This document shows, one piece after another, positions 7,308 to 18,112 of a stretch of 64,000 nucleotides of DNA. The position numbers and the translations under genes are program-made. Origin of the DNA: Adhaeribacter rhizoryzae (GTDB lineage: Bacteria > Bacteroidota > Bacteroidia > Cytophagales > Hymenobacteraceae); the NCBI RefSeq assembly GCF_008629685.1, contig NZ_VWSF01000011.1:124001-188000 (forward strand). Direction: 5' to 3'. Below the pieces are notes generated by a model that did not search any database, had not been told where the DNA came from, and saw nothing but the letters and a program-made list of their open reading frames with translations. Every line of letters starts with the position of its first letter. Positions within the stretch are counted from its first letter, which is position 1.

Positions 7308-10181
7308 ATCGCGGTATTTACTCGTGGCTAGTTCTTCCCGTAAAAAGCGGCTGGTGTAACCTTTATCAACTTTAGCCACTTCTTCCGGTGTGCCTTCGGC
7401 CACAATGGTACCGCCGGCTTCGCCACCTTCCGGGCCAATATCAATAATGTGGTCGGCTACCTTAATCATGTCCAGGTTGTGCTCAATAATTAAAACCGTA
7501 TTGCCTTTATCTACCAGTTTATGAATTACATCAGATAAATGCCGGATGTCTTCGAAATGCAAACCGGTGGTAGGTTCGTCGAGAATATAGAAGGTTTTAC
7601 CGGTATCTTTTTTAGATAACTCAGTGGCCAGTTTAACCCGTTGGGCTTCGCCGCCCGATAGCGTGGTAGCCTGCTGGCCCAAGGTAATATAGCCCAAACC
7701 TACCTCGTTCAATATTTTTACTTTGCGCAATATCCGGGGCTGGTTATCAAAAAACTCCACGGCTTTTTCCACGGTCATGTCCAGCACATCGGTAATAGAT
7801 TTGCCTTTAAAACGTACTTCCAGGGTTTCGCGGTTGTAGCGTTTGCCTTTACAAGTTTCGCAAGGCACGTTTACATCGGGCAAAAAATTCATTTCGATTA
7901 CGCGCATGCCAGCGCCTTCGCAGGTTTCGCAGCGACCGCCTTTTACGTTAAACGAAAAGCGCCCCGCCGAGTAACCGCGTATTTTGGCTTCGGGTAATTG
8001 GGCAAACAAAGCCCGAATATCGGTGAACATGCCGGTGTAGGTAGCCGGGTTGGAGCGCGGTGTCCGGCCAATCGGCGATTGATCTACTTCAATTACTTTA
8101 TCTATATGCTCCAGCCCTTCGATGCCTTTAAAAGGCAGTGGCTCGCGTTTGGCGTTAAAAAAGTGCCGGTTCAGAATCGGAAACAGTGTATCGTGGATGA
8201 GCGTGGATTTCCCGCTACCCGAAACACCCGTTACGGCAATTAACTTACCCAAGGGAAAGTTTGCCGTTACATTTTTTAAATTATGGCCAGTGGCGCCGCG
8301 CAAGGTTAATATTTTGTTGTGCCCAGGACGTTTTTCGGCGGGAACTTCAATGTGCTTCTGGCCACTTAAATATTGCGAGGTTAAACTACCCGACGAGAAT
8401 ATTTCCTGCGGCGAGCCGGCTGCTACAATGTGCCCGCCGTGGATGCCCGCTCCCGGACCAATATCCAGCACGTGATCGGCGTGCATAATCATGTCTTTGT
8501 CGTGCTCTACTACAATTACCGAGTTACCAATATCGCGCAGGTTTTTTAAAGCCGCTATTAGTTTTTCGTTGTCGCGCTGGTGCAACCCAATACTCGGCTC
8601 ATCCATGATATACAGCACACCCACCAACTGCGTACCTATTTGGGTAGCCAGCCGGATGCGCTGCGATTCGCCGCCCGAAAGCGTACGCACCGAGCGGTGC
8701 AAATTCAGGTAATCTAACCCAACATCCAGCAAAAAACCGATCCGCTTTCTAATTTCCTTTAACAATTCGCGGGCAATTAAATTCTGGCGTTCGTTCAAAC
8801 GCTCTTCGAGGTTGTTAAACCAATCGGCTAACTGGCCAATATTAAACTGCGATAACTCACCAATATTTTTGCTATCTAGTTTTATGTGCAGCGATTCTTT
8901 TTTGAGGCGTAGTCCGTGACATTCTGGACATTCGCTGGTTTGGGTAAATTCTTTTATCCAGCTCCGGATAGCATCCGAATCAGAATCCATTTGCTTGCGC
9001 AAAAAGCTAATAATGCCTTCGAACTCGATGGTATAGCTGTGGCCTTTGGCTTTAACTTCCAGTTCTTCTTTTACGCCGTGCAGCAACTGGTTTAATACCG
9101 GCTCAGGTAAATCCTGAATAGCAGTGGAAATATTTAGTTTATGTATCCGGAGCAGCGCCTGTATTTGGTTAAATATCCAAATGTCGCGGAATTCGCCTAA
9201 GGGCGCGATGCCGCCGCGGCTAATGCTTAAGGTTTTATCCGGAATAATCGATTCTTCGGTAATTTCCTGAATTTCGCCTAAGCCGTTACAGGTTGGGCAA
9301 GCGCCGTAAGGCGAGTTAAACGAAAAAGTATTTGGGGCCGGATCGTCGTAGGCAATACCGGTTTCGGGGTCCATGAGGTGCTGCGAGAAAAAATGCACTT
9401 GGTTGGTATCGGGCTCCAGAATAGAGATGGTGCCTTTGCCGTGCGTAAGCGCATTCTGCACGGAACTGGAAATCCGGTAGCGATCATCAGCGTTCACCAC
9501 TATTTTATCCACCACAATTTCAATGTCGTGAATTTTATAACGGTCTATCTGCATTTTGGGCACCAGTTCCAGCATTTCGCCGTCTACCCGCACGCGCACA
9601 AAACCCATCTTCCGGATTTGCTCAAATAATTCGCGGTAATGACCTTTACGACCTTTTACCACCGGCGCCAGAATAATTAACTTTTTACCGTTAAAATTTT
9701 CCAGGATGTGCTGCACAATCTGCTCGTCGCTTTGCCGGATCATTTTTTTGCCGGTTACGTAGCTGAACGCTTCGCCTGTACGGGCAAAAAGCAAGCGCAT
9801 AAAGTCGTAAATTTCGGTAATGGTGCCTACGGTAGAGCGCGGGTTGCGGCTGGTGGTTTTCTGCTCAATGGAGATTACCGGGCTTAAACCTTCAATTTTA
9901 TCTACGTTGGGCCGTTCCAGGCCGCCCAGAAAAGAGCGGGCATACGCCGAAAAGGTTTCCATGTAGCGGCGCTGCCCTTCGGCGTAAATGGTATCGAAAG
10001 CCAGCGACGATTTGCCACTACCGCTAATGCCGGTAAAAACTACCAGTTTGTTGCGCGGTATAGAAAGGCTAATATTTTTTAGATTATGTTCCCGGGCACC
10101 GTAAACTTCTATTTGTTGGGTTTCGGTAACTAAAGCCGGGTTATTATTTATAGCAGGAGTTTCTTCTTTTGTCTGAGCCAT
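7296..10181 (-). CDS. uvrA: Excinuclease ABC subunit A
   Basis: Damage-recognition ATPase of nucleotide excision repair. It forms a dimer that loads UvrB. The 961 residues contain two ABC ATPase modules. The first has Walker [13 protein letters not shown] (about 51-62), signature [12 protein letters not shown] and Walker [11 protein letters not shown]. The second has Walker [11 protein letters not shown], signature [12 protein letters not shown] and Walker [11 protein letters not shown]. Zinc ligands are visible as [15 protein letters not shown] and the paired [16 protein letters not shown] module. An N-terminal extension of about 25 residues precedes the first domain. Monocistronic, with an exact -7 box just upstream of the ATG. 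Confidence 0.98.
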   Translation of the reverse strand: MAQTKEETPAINNNPALVTETQQIEVYGAREHNLKNISLSIPRNKLVVFTGISGSGKSSLAFDTIYAEGQRRYMETFSAYARSFLGGLERPNVDKIEGLSPVISIEQKTTSRNPRSTVGTITEIYDFMRLLFARTGEAFSYVTGKKMIRQSDEQIVQHILENFNGKKLIILAPVVKGRKGHYRELFEQIRKMGFVRVRVDGEMLELVPKMQIDRYKIHDIEIVVDKIVVNADDRYRISSSVQNALTHGKGTISILEPDTNQVHFFSQHLMDPETGIAYDDPAPNTFSFNSPYGACPTCNGLGEIQEITEESIIPDKTLSISRGGIAPLGEFRDIWIFNQIQALLRIHKLNISTAIQDLPEPVLNQLLHGVKEELEVKAKGHSYTIEFEGIISFLRKQMDSDSDAIRSWIKEFTQTSECPECHGLRLKKESLHIKLDSKNIGELSQFNIGQLADWFNNLEERLNERQNLIARELLKEIRKRIGFLLDVGLDYLNLHRSVRTLSGGESQRIRLATQIGTQLVGVLYIMDEPSIGLHQRDNEKLIAALKNLRDIGNSVIVVEHDKDMIMHADHVLDIGPGAGIHGGHIVAAGSPQEIFSSGSLTSQYLSGQKHIEVPAEKRPGHNKILTLRGATGHNLKNVTANFPLGKLIAVTGVSGSGKSTLIHDTLFPILNRHFFNAKREPLPFKGIEGLEHIDKVIEVDQSPIGRTPRSNPATYTGMFTDIRALFAQLPEAKIRGYSAGRFSFNVKGGRCETCEGAGMRVIEMNFLPDVNVPCETCKGKRYNRETLEVRFKGKSITDVLDMTVEKAVEFFDNQPRILRKVKILNEVGLGYITLGQQATTLSGGEAQRVKLATELSKKDTGKTFYILDEPTTGLHFEDIRHLSDVIHKLVDKGNTVLIIEHNLDMIKVADHIIDIGPEGGEAGGTIVAEGTPEEVAKVDKGYTSRFLREELATSKYRDVPA

Positions 10182-10201
10182 TGCTGGTCTTAATTAATCT
10201 G

Positions 10202-10209
10202 CAAAGATA
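10202..10209 (-). promoter_or_regulatory. Bacteroidota -7 box for uvrA
   Basis: The minus strand reads TATCTTTG, an exact TAnnTTTG match, placing the start site about 15 bases upstream of the uvrA ATG at 10181. I see no LexA-like palindrome here. Confidence 0.6.
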
Positions 10210-10679
10210 CGCAAATGCCCAATCTTGTGCAGGTTAAGGTGAATCATTTCTTAACAGATTTGCCGGGGCTTTGGTTCTGCCAAAAATCAGATAAACCAGT
10301 AATAAATCCAGTAATAAATATTAGGAAGAGAAGTTGCAACAGCGGCAATAGTGCCAGTTGTAGCTGCTAAAGTATTTTAGCGGGGAAAGCTGTAATATTT
10401 TTTCGCTGAATAATTAAGACGATAAGCTTACTTATATCAGAAGAAAATATTACCCGCAACAAGGCAATGAATATTAAATCCGGGAAAACAGATTGAATAT
10501 TAGGATGGAGATAAACCCGGTAGCAAAACCTAAACGAAGCTGGTGTTGCTACCGGACTGTTAATCTGAATAAGAAGTTCTGGATTCTTAACTCAAAAGAA
10601 AGTCATTAATATTGCGTAAAAATTAAATGTACCGGTAAATTTAAATGGCTTATTAATATTAAAAGTTAATAGGTATGGT
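10210..10679. other. Intergenic region without recognised gene
   Basis: About 470 bases between uvrA and the glycan block. AT-rich, with short imperfect direct repeats (CCAGTAATAAAT near 10290-10320). I see no RNA gene, terminator or convincing reading frame. Confidence 0.6.
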
Positions 10680-11588
10680 TTAATGAAATAAAACTTTTTT
10701 GCCCTGCATCCGCTTTTTAACCTTCCATAAATAATCTTTTACCAACAGGTAAAATGGCCGGCTATAAGCTAAATTTTCTTCTACCAGTTGTTTTACTTCC
10801 GGAAAATTTAAATTTTCTTCCTGCAGGTAGCTCAGCATCCATCTTAAAAAGCGTTTCCGGATGCGCTGGTAGCCACCGGTAGCATGCGATGAATGTAACA
10901 TAGAATCTGCTCTTTGCCGATAACGGTTATTACAAGTAGCAGAAATATATACTGGTTCGTTTAAGAAGATTTTGGTCATTAACACCTGGTCTTCGTACAT
11001 GCCTTTGAATGCGGCGTTAAACATGCCATATTTTTCTAGCAACGATTTTCTTATTAACAAGGCGCAAACGCACGGTGAAGCGCCATTGCCCAAGGGGTAC
11101 AACTGTAAACTTAATTGGGGCGGATAATACATTTGATTGGGTGCAGCACCTACTTGCACCACCACGTTCTCCTTATCTTGTTCTGTCCAGGTGTACCAAT
11201 ATTCTGTTGCTTCACAAATTAAACCTGCCTCCGGATTATTTTGCTGTAAGTAAATCTGATGAGACAAATATTGCGGTAAGAAAACATCATCGCCATCCAG
11301 AAAGGTAATAAACTCGCCGTTGGCTAGCTTAATGGCCGCATTACGGCTGGCACTGAGGCCTAAGTTCTGGTGGCCCGGATGATCGTGGTAAAAAATTTTA
11401 TCTGGATACCGTTGCGCGTAGTCTTTTGCGATAACCGTACTGTTATCCGTTGACCCATCATCAAGTAAAATTAACTCCCAGTTAGGATAATCCTGCGCCA
11501 GAACGCTCTCAATCATTTCGCCAATATATTCTTCTAAGTTCAGAAAACAGGTGGTGACTGAAACCAAAGGATTAAACGAATTACTCAT
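10680..11588 (-). CDS. Family 2 glycosyltransferase
   Basis: Transfers a sugar from a nucleotide donor in glycan assembly at the cytoplasmic face. It has 302 residues. The GT-A fold is marked by VSVTTCFLNLEEYI at the N-terminus, LLDDGSTDNS (nucleotide binding, about 40-50) and FLDGDDVFLP (the metal-binding acidic motif, about 93-102). The basic C-terminal tail has no transmembrane helix. It is the last gene of a minus-strand run whose upstream neighbours are a deacetylase and a glycosyltransferase-methyltransferase fusion. The acceptor cannot be predicted. Confidence 0.9.
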   Translation of the reverse strand: MSNSFNPLVSVTTCFLNLEEYIGEMIESVLAQDYPNWELILLDDGSTDNSTVIAKDYAQRYPDKIFYHDHPGHQNLGLSASRNAAIKLANGEFITFLDGDDVFLPQYLSHQIYLQQNNPEAGLICEATEYWYTWTEQDKENVVVQVGAAPNQMYYPPQLSLQLYPLGNGASPCVCALLIRKSLLEKYGMFNAAFKGMYEDQVLMTKIFLNEPVYISATCNNRYRQRADSMLHSSHATGGYQRIRKRFLRWMLSYLQEENLNFPEVKQLVEENLAYSRPFYLLVKDYLWKVKKRMQGKKVLFH

Positions 11589-11663
11589 TATAATTTTAGT
11601 GAATATTAATTAATTGTTTAAAGGGTATGGCAAAAAGACTGTTTTTATAAATTTATTAAAATA

Positions 11664-12689
11664 TTAATACCCTTTCAGCCAACGGTTTAAGTAACCCTGA
11701 AATTCGGCTTCGGGCCAATTATTTACATGAAACCGGCCCATCTCGAAAGGATTAGCTGCTTTATTAACCGCACTGTGAAAAGTGGTTACAGCGGTTTTAA
11801 AACCCGTTGCTTTTAAAATATTTTGTGCCGATTGGTTATAACTGCCGTTCGGGAAAGAAAACAAGTCTATTTCACGGCCTGTTATTTTTTCGAGCGTGTT
11901 TTTGCTGCCAATAATTTCCTGCTGCTGCACCTCGGGCGGTTGAAAGCCTAAAGCTGTATGGGTTACGGTATGCGCGCCAACTCTAAACAGCGGGTGATGG
12001 GCTAAATCCAGCAGTTGTTGCTCCGACATGCACTGGTAATCGGGGCGGGCAGCATCCGGCAAACCGGCCCAGGCCCGGAGTTCGGCCAGTAGCTGGCTTT
12101 GCCGCGCGGCCGTTTCCTGAACTATTTCCTGCCACAGCAACATATAAACTTTGGTGCGGGTAGTAGGCGGCGGTACCGATTCGTGCCATTGCTGGTGTTG
12201 CTGCCGGATTGTGAGCGTTAGTTCGGTTTCGGGTTCCAGGCTAAAATTATGTTGCTTACCTAGTAGTTTAATAGATAACCGGGCGGGTAATATTGGCGTT
12301 TGTAGAATAATCCGTTCCAGTTCATCCCACCAAAATTCTTTTGCCTGGCCTAAATTGCCGGTCGGGATAAAAAAAGTAGCCGGCAACTGGTATTGCTCCA
12401 GCAAAGGTTTGGCAGTTAAGTAATTATCTACGTAACCATCGTCGAAGGTAAGCACAATACTTTTGTGCCGGATAGTACCGGTTTTTACCTGATTCAGCAG
12501 GTTTGGCAGCGATACCACGTGGCCGGTTTGCTGCATTATTTGCAGCTGCGTTTCGAAATTAGCCTCACTTACCGCCAAGCCCCACGGGTCGCAGGCTGGA
12601 CTAGCAATGCGATGATACATGAGTACCACCGCCCGGTTACCCCACAGACCTTTTACCTTTTTTAGCCGGTTATGCCACTTCTGGTTCAA
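11664..12689 (-). CDS. Polysaccharide deacetylase family protein (NodB fold)
   Basis: Carbohydrate esterase family 4 type, removing N- or O-acetyl groups from a glycan. Motif 1 LTFDDGYVDN (Asp83/Asp84) and the metal-binding HTVTH (about 239-243) are present, as is the late SFPNGSYN motif. No signal peptide is apparent, and the start VVLMYHR is typical of cytoplasmic or lipid-linked-substrate members. The start is a TTG whose last three bases overlap the upstream TGA stop (TTGA). An ATG start would remove the first strand of the domain. This overlap points to translational coupling with the fusion gene upstream. Confidence 0.88.
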   Translation of the reverse strand: MNQKWHNRLKKVKGLWGNRAVVLMYHRIASPACDPWGLAVSEANFETQLQIMQQTGHVVSLPNLLNQVKTGTIRHKSIVLTFDDGYVDNYLTAKPLLEQYQLPATFFIPTGNLGQAKEFWWDELERIILQTPILPARLSIKLLGKQHNFSLEPETELTLTIRQQHQQWHESVPPPTTRTKVYMLLWQEIVQETAARQSQLLAELRAWAGLPDAARPDYQCMSEQQLLDLAHHPLFRVGAHTVTHTALGFQPPEVQQQEIIGSKNTLEKITGREIDLFSFPNGSYNQSAQNILKATGFKTAVTTFHSAVNKAANPFEMGRFHVNNWPEAEFQGYLNRWLKGY

Positions 12690-14410
12690 GCAATTGCTGG
12701 TTTTGTACCTTTAACGGTAATAATAACTTGGTAATGCGGGTCGGTAAAGTCCATCTGCTCTTTTTTTATTTCGGGCAGACCCATGCCGTATAACAGGGCA
12801 GTAGCTACGAAAACGTTGCCAAAGTTCTGCACCTCTACGTTAGGAACTGGAAAAATTTCGGTCATAGCTTTCTGCATCGCCGGTCTGGTAAACGACCAGA
12901 ACCAGCTTTCTTCCAGTTCGCCGTATTCTATCTGGCTAATGCCCGGTACCGTTAATAATAAAGTGCCGCCCGGTTTTAAAATACGATAGCAGGTTTGTAA
13001 AGCGCCTTTAAAATCATAAATAAACTGTAACGTTTGCGTCATGATAATGCAATCGTAGCTATTATCGGGTACATGCGGGGCGTTACTTAAATCGCCAATA
13101 ATGGTGGCCTTGGGGTTATCGGCGTTTACGTGAAATATATCGCTTTTGCTTACTTTTTTGCCGCCGTAACGCATGGTATATTCGTTATCGCCTATTTCCA
13201 GTACGTTGCCTTTAATGCAGTTAGCCTGCTGCTGCAAAAAGTTTTCGATATAATAACGGTCTATAGCCCCGCCGCGGTCAAAGCCATACCGGATGCTAAA
13301 AGGCATGGTGCGGTCAAAATCGCCTTTATTTATATGCCGGGGTGCTTCGTAAAATTCTTTGTAAATACCAGCTTTGTGCAACGAACGCAGGAAAAACTGC
13401 GGCGAATATTTTTTTATTAGCGTTTTAACCGGCCCCAGAGCCAGGTGTTTTATAAAATTAACCATTAAGCGGGGTAAATATTTTGATAAAAGACGAAAAT
13501 CTTCTTTCTCCAGGTTTTGCGATGTTTTAGCGCTGTTCTTTAAAAAGCTACTAATTATTTGCGGCCCATAGTTTTTCTGATAATTCAATATTCCTTTTTT
13601 AAAGGCTTCTATTTCATTATCACTACGCAAGTCTTTGCTGTGTTTTTCCAAAACTTTTAAGGAATTGCGCAGCATTAGCGGTATGTTAAAAGACATACTG
13701 GTATCGTAGCGCCGGTAAACGGCCAGTTTGTGCTGGTGGTGCATAACCGGGTGGTTGCGGGCTACCGACAAGTACAAATCATAATCTTCGCAGGCTTTTA
13801 AAGAAGTATCGTACCGCCATTTTTTAAAAATCCAGCGCTGAAACATAACGGTAGCGTGCATACAGATATAATTGCCATTTAACAGCCACACAAAATGATC
13901 CTGGGTTACCGGATAAGAGCCTATTATATTTCTGTTTTTATTTGCATCTGCCTCGTCGAACCCGCCCGAAACAAAACCTAAATCCGGATTTTGTTGCAAA
14001 TATTTTACATTGGTTTCAATAGCATCCAGGTATAACCAGTCGTCGGCATCTAAAAACACCAGGTACGCGCCTTTACTCTGGTCTATGCCGGTATTGCGGG
14101 CTGCCGAAAGGCCCTGGTTTTGCTTATATATATAAGTAACCTCCGGATACCGCTGCGCTACCTCTCTGGTATTATCTTTTGAACCATCGTCTACCACAAT
14201 TATTTCTATGAACGGGTAAGTTTGGTTTAATACGCTCTCGATGGCTTCGGACAAAAAGTGCGCATGATTATAACACGGAATAATAACCGAAACTAATGGC
14301 TGTTCAGGAAAGGAAGGACTCGCCTGGTTGATGGGAACAGGGCGATGCGTTATGCCAACTGCATTCTTGTAACACACAATATCTTCTAAAGGGCCGGAAA
14401 AATGAAACAT
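12686..14410 (-). CDS. Family 2 glycosyltransferase fused to a SAM-dependent methyltransferase
   Basis: A bifunctional protein of about 574 residues. The N-terminal half is a GT2 domain (VSVIIPCYNHAHFL, VVDDGSKDNT, then FLDADDWLYLDA). The C-terminal third is a class I methyltransferase-like domain. It has a glycine-motif strand (GNVLEIGDNEY), an acidic ribose-binding position (FHVNADNP), SYDCIIMTQTLQFI and YRILKPGGTLLLTVPG. The methyltransferase probably modifies the sugar the same protein adds, possibly as a chain terminator. The longest frame begins with GTG at 14422; the ATG at 14410 is equally good. Overlaps the deacetylase by four bases. Confidence 0.88.
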   Translation of the reverse strand: MFHFSGPLEDIVCYKNAVGITHRPVPINQASPSFPEQPLVSVIIPCYNHAHFLSEAIESVLNQTYPFIEIIVVDDGSKDNTREVAQRYPEVTYIYKQNQGLSAARNTGIDQSKGAYLVFLDADDWLYLDAIETNVKYLQQNPDLGFVSGGFDEADANKNRNIIGSYPVTQDHFVWLLNGNYICMHATVMFQRWIFKKWRYDTSLKACEDYDLYLSVARNHPVMHHQHKLAVYRRYDTSMSFNIPLMLRNSLKVLEKHSKDLRSDNEIEAFKKGILNYQKNYGPQIISSFLKNSAKTSQNLEKEDFRLLSKYLPRLMVNFIKHLALGPVKTLIKKYSPQFFLRSLHKAGIYKEFYEAPRHINKGDFDRTMPFSIRYGFDRGGAIDRYYIENFLQQQANCIKGNVLEIGDNEYTMRYGGKKVSKSDIFHVNADNPKATIIGDLSNAPHVPDNSYDCIIMTQTLQFIYDFKGALQTCYRILKPGGTLLLTVPGISQIEYGELEESWFWSFTRPAMQKAMTEIFPVPNVEVQNFGNVFVATALLYGMGLPEIKKEQMDFTDPHYQVIITVKGTKPAIA

Positions 14411-14574
14411 GAATATTGCCACTAAAAAAATTAGACTCTTTGCTTTAAGCGCAGCATGGCCATACTTTTGTGGTTGCTGCTTACCATTGGGCAGTAAGTT
14501 GAAAATTATTTATATAAAGTTAAATATGTAAATCTTAATATATAAATATTTTGTAAAAAAAATTATCAGAAAAT

Positions 14575-16344
14575 TTAAATTGCTTCTTTTATTAATTCTG
14601 AATAGCTCCGCTGCGATATAATTTCTCCGTTTTTTAATTCAAATATTCTGTTGCACTCCTTTAAAGAGGTATACCGATGGGCAATAATTAAAATGGTAAT
14701 ATTGGTATCTGAAAGATTCTTAATAGCTTCGTTTACTTCTTTTTCGGTGGTGTTGTCGAGAGCGCTGGTAGCTTCGTCAAAAATTAGTATTTCGGTTTTC
14801 TTGTATAAGGCCCGGGCAATGCCTATGCGCTGGCGCTGGCCACCCGATAATTTAGAGCCGCGGTCGCCGATGGGTGTTTCTACGCCATTGGGCAAAGCGG
14901 CCACAAACTCTTGAAGCGAGGCTTTTTCGAGGGCATCGGCTAAGCGTTGCTCATCTACCGCTTTGTCGAATAAGGTAATATTATCTTTAATGGAGGCATT
15001 CATTAAAAAGGCATCTTGCTTTACATAGCCAATTAGCCGGCGCCACGCTTTTAAATTTTTGTCCGATAATTTCACTCCATCTACATAAATGCCGCCATTA
15101 CTTTCGGTATAAAACCGCAATAGCAAGTTCATTAAAGTAGTTTTGCCGGCACCGGAGCTACCTATAAAACCAACTTTTTCGCCTTTTTTTATTTCTAAGG
15201 AAACTTCTTTTAAAACCGGTATATCCTTGCCCGGAAAAGAAAAGCTTACCTGGTCTAGTTTGATTTCGGATTTAAACTGCAGTGGCTTTTGCGGCGTTGG
15301 CCCGGTAACCTGCTCGTCGTATTCATCAAATTCTTTGAGCAAATTAATGGTATACTGGTTTTTTTTCAGTTCTACCATGCCCACCATCAGCCGGTTTACC
15401 GATGGCATTAGCCGGTAAGCCGCCGCTGTAAATAAGCCCAGAATGGCCAGTAACTCTTTGGGGTTGTCTACAAATATTAAAGAGTAAATAAAAATAGTTA
15501 CCACACCCAAAATGGTTACCATTTCAATAATTTTAATAGGAATAAGCGAAAGTAAATAGCCTTTGGCCTCTAAGGTTTGCAGTTCCTTAATATAACCCGA
15601 GATAATATTTTTAAATTCTTCTTCTTTCTCGGCTAATTTTATTTCTACATGGCCCAAAAGTGAGTCGGCGGTAATGCCGGTGGCCACCGGCCTGATTTCG
15701 TTGGCTCGCTGCCCTATTTTGCTGCCCCGCTTTTTGAGCGCGTTATAGGTTAAAATGGTAGTTGGCCCCAGAATAACCACGAGCAAGATTAGCAGGGTGG
15801 GCTTAAAAAGCAGAATACCCGCAATAATGATAATTAAAATAACGAACTCGGAAAAAATAACGAACAAGCCCCGGAAAATACCACTTATAAACTGCGACGG
15901 AATATCTATTATGTAATACATAATATTAATATGCCCCATGTTGTTAAAAAGCCAGAAAGGTAAGCCGGTAAACTTGGTATACTGCCGGTGAATAATAGTA
16001 TTGGCAATAGCTGCCGAAAATTTTACCTGCCGGTAGTTTATCCAGGTAGAAAAAAGGTTTTTCAGCAAAAAGAAACAAAAGATTACCAGTACCGCAAAAA
16101 TCAGGAAAGCACTTTCGGAAGAAAAGCCCAGGCTGGAAAACAAAAACGAAAAATACTTATTTTTTTGGATGTAACCGGTTTCGGAAGCAGCAATAATAAG
16201 GGGTACCAGTGCTGCTAACCCAATTACATCTAGTAAAGACGAAAATATAGATAAAAACAGCATGGCCATTCCTTCCCGCTTTTGCGAAGAAGTTAAATAG
16301 TATTTAATGCAGTTTAAAGACTTAATTAATATTCCTGCATTCAT
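14575..16344 (-). CDS. ABC transporter, fused permease and ATPase
   Basis: Half-size exporter of 589 residues that forms a homodimer. The N-terminal six-helix membrane domain spans about 20-320. The C-terminal nucleotide-binding domain carries Walker A GSSGAGKTTLMN, Q-loop GYVKQDAFLMN, signature LSGGQRQRIGIARA, Walker B ILIFDEATSALD and the H-loop IIAHR. The architecture and glycan neighbours fit a PglK/MsbA-like flippase for a lipid-linked saccharide. It heads the minus-strand glycan run. The upstream region is very AT-rich and lacks an obvious -7 box. Confidence 0.9.
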   Translation of the reverse strand: MNAGILIKSLNCIKYYLTSSQKREGMAMLFLSIFSSLLDVIGLAALVPLIIAASETGYIQKNKYFSFLFSSLGFSSESAFLIFAVLVIFCFFLLKNLFSTWINYRQVKFSAAIANTIIHRQYTKFTGLPFWLFNNMGHINIMYYIIDIPSQFISGIFRGLFVIFSEFVILIIIIAGILLFKPTLLILLVVILGPTTILTYNALKKRGSKIGQRANEIRPVATGITADSLLGHVEIKLAEKEEEFKNIISGYIKELQTLEAKGYLLSLIPIKIIEMVTILGVVTIFIYSLIFVDNPKELLAILGLFTAAAYRLMPSVNRLMVGMVELKKNQYTINLLKEFDEYDEQVTGPTPQKPLQFKSEIKLDQVSFSFPGKDIPVLKEVSLEIKKGEKVGFIGSSGAGKTTLMNLLLRFYTESNGGIYVDGVKLSDKNLKAWRRLIGYVKQDAFLMNASIKDNITLFDKAVDEQRLADALEKASLQEFVAALPNGVETPIGDRGSKLSGGQRQRIGIARALYKKTEILIFDEATSALDNTTEKEVNEAIKNLSDTNITILIIAHRYTSLKECNRIFELKNGEIISQRSYSELIKEAI

Positions 16345-16895
16345 TTAAAAAACAATATTGTACATACAAAATAAATAATTCCTGAAACCAACAGCACTAA
16401 ACAATACAAATATATTTATTTAATATTTAATATATATAAATAATATAATATTTATTTTCTTTAAAACAGCTTTAAAATTGCTTTACTCGTTATAATCTGC
16501 TAATTCTGTTCTTTTATAAATACGCTTTACTGAGCTAAATATTTTAAAAAACTCCCGGAAGAAATCTTTTTTAAAAAGCAGAACTTAAAAATAACAAGAA
16601 TATTTTGTTATAAACAAATCTAAAGCCACTATAAAAAAGAAAAATGCCTTAGCTTACTCGTAAAGTGGTTTGGTTCTGTTTTACCGGATATTAATTCCTG
16701 TAAGATTCGTTTACGTGTAAAGCTTTAGCAAAAGATTAGGGCTAAACTATTTTTTCTGCTTTATTTTGGGTTTGCGCTTCATGAAGCTTTATTCCAGTAA
16801 ACCCGCGCTTAAAGAAAATACCTGTTTTATTCTATAGAATAATTGCAATTACCGGTATACAATGCTTTAGCGCAGGAATATAATTAAGTAAATAT
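16345..16895. other. AT-rich intergenic region
   Basis: About 550 bases upstream of the ABC exporter with strongly AT-rich stretches (near 16375-16460). I found no gene, RNA or clear promoter consensus in it. Confidence 0.6.
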
Positions 16896-16935
16896 AAAAA
16901 AGGCCACCCGGAAACGCTTGTTTTGGGTAGCCTTT
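16896..16935 (-). terminator. Intrinsic terminator of the lytic transglycosylase gene
   Basis: An 11-base stem with one mismatch (AAAGGCTACCC with GGGTGGCCTTT on the minus strand) followed by a T-run, 60 bases after the stop of the gene at 16995. Confidence 0.75.
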
Positions 16936-16994
16936 TAACTGTGCTGTATAAATTATGGGCTTTATTGCGAATTTTAATTGGTTAAAAGTGTATA

Positions 16995-17903
16995 TTATTC
17001 TTTGGCTGCTGACGCCGGAATTAAAAGCGTATAGCGGGAGGTAGTATCGTTAATAGTAAGTTTGTAGCCGCGAAGCCACGGGTTGTGCAGCCGCAAGGTT
17101 TTGTAGTTGGTGCCTTGTGCCAAAGCAAATTCGGGTAAATCTGTAATGGTGGTGGCTACAGTTAGGGCTCGGGTAGGCGTAGCAGGGTAGCTATCGGCGT
17201 CCATCATGCTGAAGCCATACCGTTTAGGGTTTTCCAGTACTTCTTTTAACGCTAATATCCGGAATAAATAGCGCGATGTTTCATCGTTCAGGTACAGGTC
17301 GTAGTAAGAAGTTACTTTTTGGGTTTTAAAAGCAGCATCGAGGCCGCCCGCTCCCCGGTTATAAGCGGCCGCCGCGCTGGTCCAGGAACCAAAGCGTTTA
17401 TACCCGTATTTCAGGTGTTTACAGGCGGCTATGGTAGATTTCTCAAAATGATAGCGTTCGTCAACTTCGTCGTTTATGGTTAGTTTCAGGGCTTGAGCCG
17501 TAGCAGGCATTAGCTGCCATATACCCACCGCACCTTTAGGCGAAGTAGCATTGCTTAATAAACTTTCGGCCAGCGCTAAATATTTAAAATCGGGGTGCAT
17601 GTCGTTTTCGCGGAGCAAACGGTCTAATTCGGGTAAATAACGTTGCAGCCGTTTTAGGGCCAGTAAGGTATTCGAATGAAAGTAAGCTGTGGATTGCAGT
17701 TCGCGGTCCAGGCGCTCGGCTACATCTGGTATTTCCAGGGGCACTGGTTCGCCGGCAAAGGTTAAAGATTGGGGCAACGGAAACGGACGGTAAACGCCAC
17801 TACCGGGTTGACTGGGTATTACTTGCTGGCTGCACAAATTTACCACTCCCAAAAGGCAGGCCAGTAAAAACAAATATTTCCAGTAGGGCTGTAATTGCAT
17901 CAT
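16995..17903 (-). CDS. Lytic transglycosylase, MltD-like
   Basis: Cleaves the glycan strands of peptidoglycan in the periplasm. It has 302 residues with a hydrophobic N-terminal signal segment (about 9-24). The SLT domain spans about 90-230. The catalytic Glu113 is in YLALAESLLSNA, followed by the family motifs GIWQLMPATA and AYNRGAGGL. The last 65 residues (LPEFALAQGTNYKTLRLHNP through YTLLIP) look like one LysM-type module for peptidoglycan binding. MltD of E. coli is longer with more LysM repeats. It lies inside the glycan block but has its own terminator. Confidence 0.9.
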   Translation of the reverse strand: MMQLQPYWKYLFLLACLLGVVNLCSQQVIPSQPGSGVYRPFPLPQSLTFAGEPVPLEIPDVAERLDRELQSTAYFHSNTLLALKRLQRYLPELDRLLRENDMHPDFKYLALAESLLSNATSPKGAVGIWQLMPATAQALKLTINDEVDERYHFEKSTIAACKHLKYGYKRFGSWTSAAAAYNRGAGGLDAAFKTQKVTSYYDLYLNDETSRYLFRILALKEVLENPKRYGFSMMDADSYPATPTRALTVATTITDLPEFALAQGTNYKTLRLHNPWLRGYKLTINDTTSRYTLLIPASAAKE

Positions 17904-18112
17904 CAGAGTTTGCAGGTTGGTTTTGGGTGTTTACGAATAAACGGCTAAATGCGGTTCCGATTGCTTTTAAATCCGATAAAATGGCTTCGGCTTAAGTTAA
18001 ATGTATTTTATTTGGAGCACTAGCACGGTTAAAACAACATGCTGCCGGGCAGTGGCAATATTTTGCATTCAGCACTTTAGGGTAAATTTAAAGCGATATA
18101 TTAGGTCGAGAT

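Noticed and set aside
7998-8712. Several plus-strand frames of 73-117 codons
   Set aside because: Shadows of the uvrA coding sequence, with biased composition and no homology signals.
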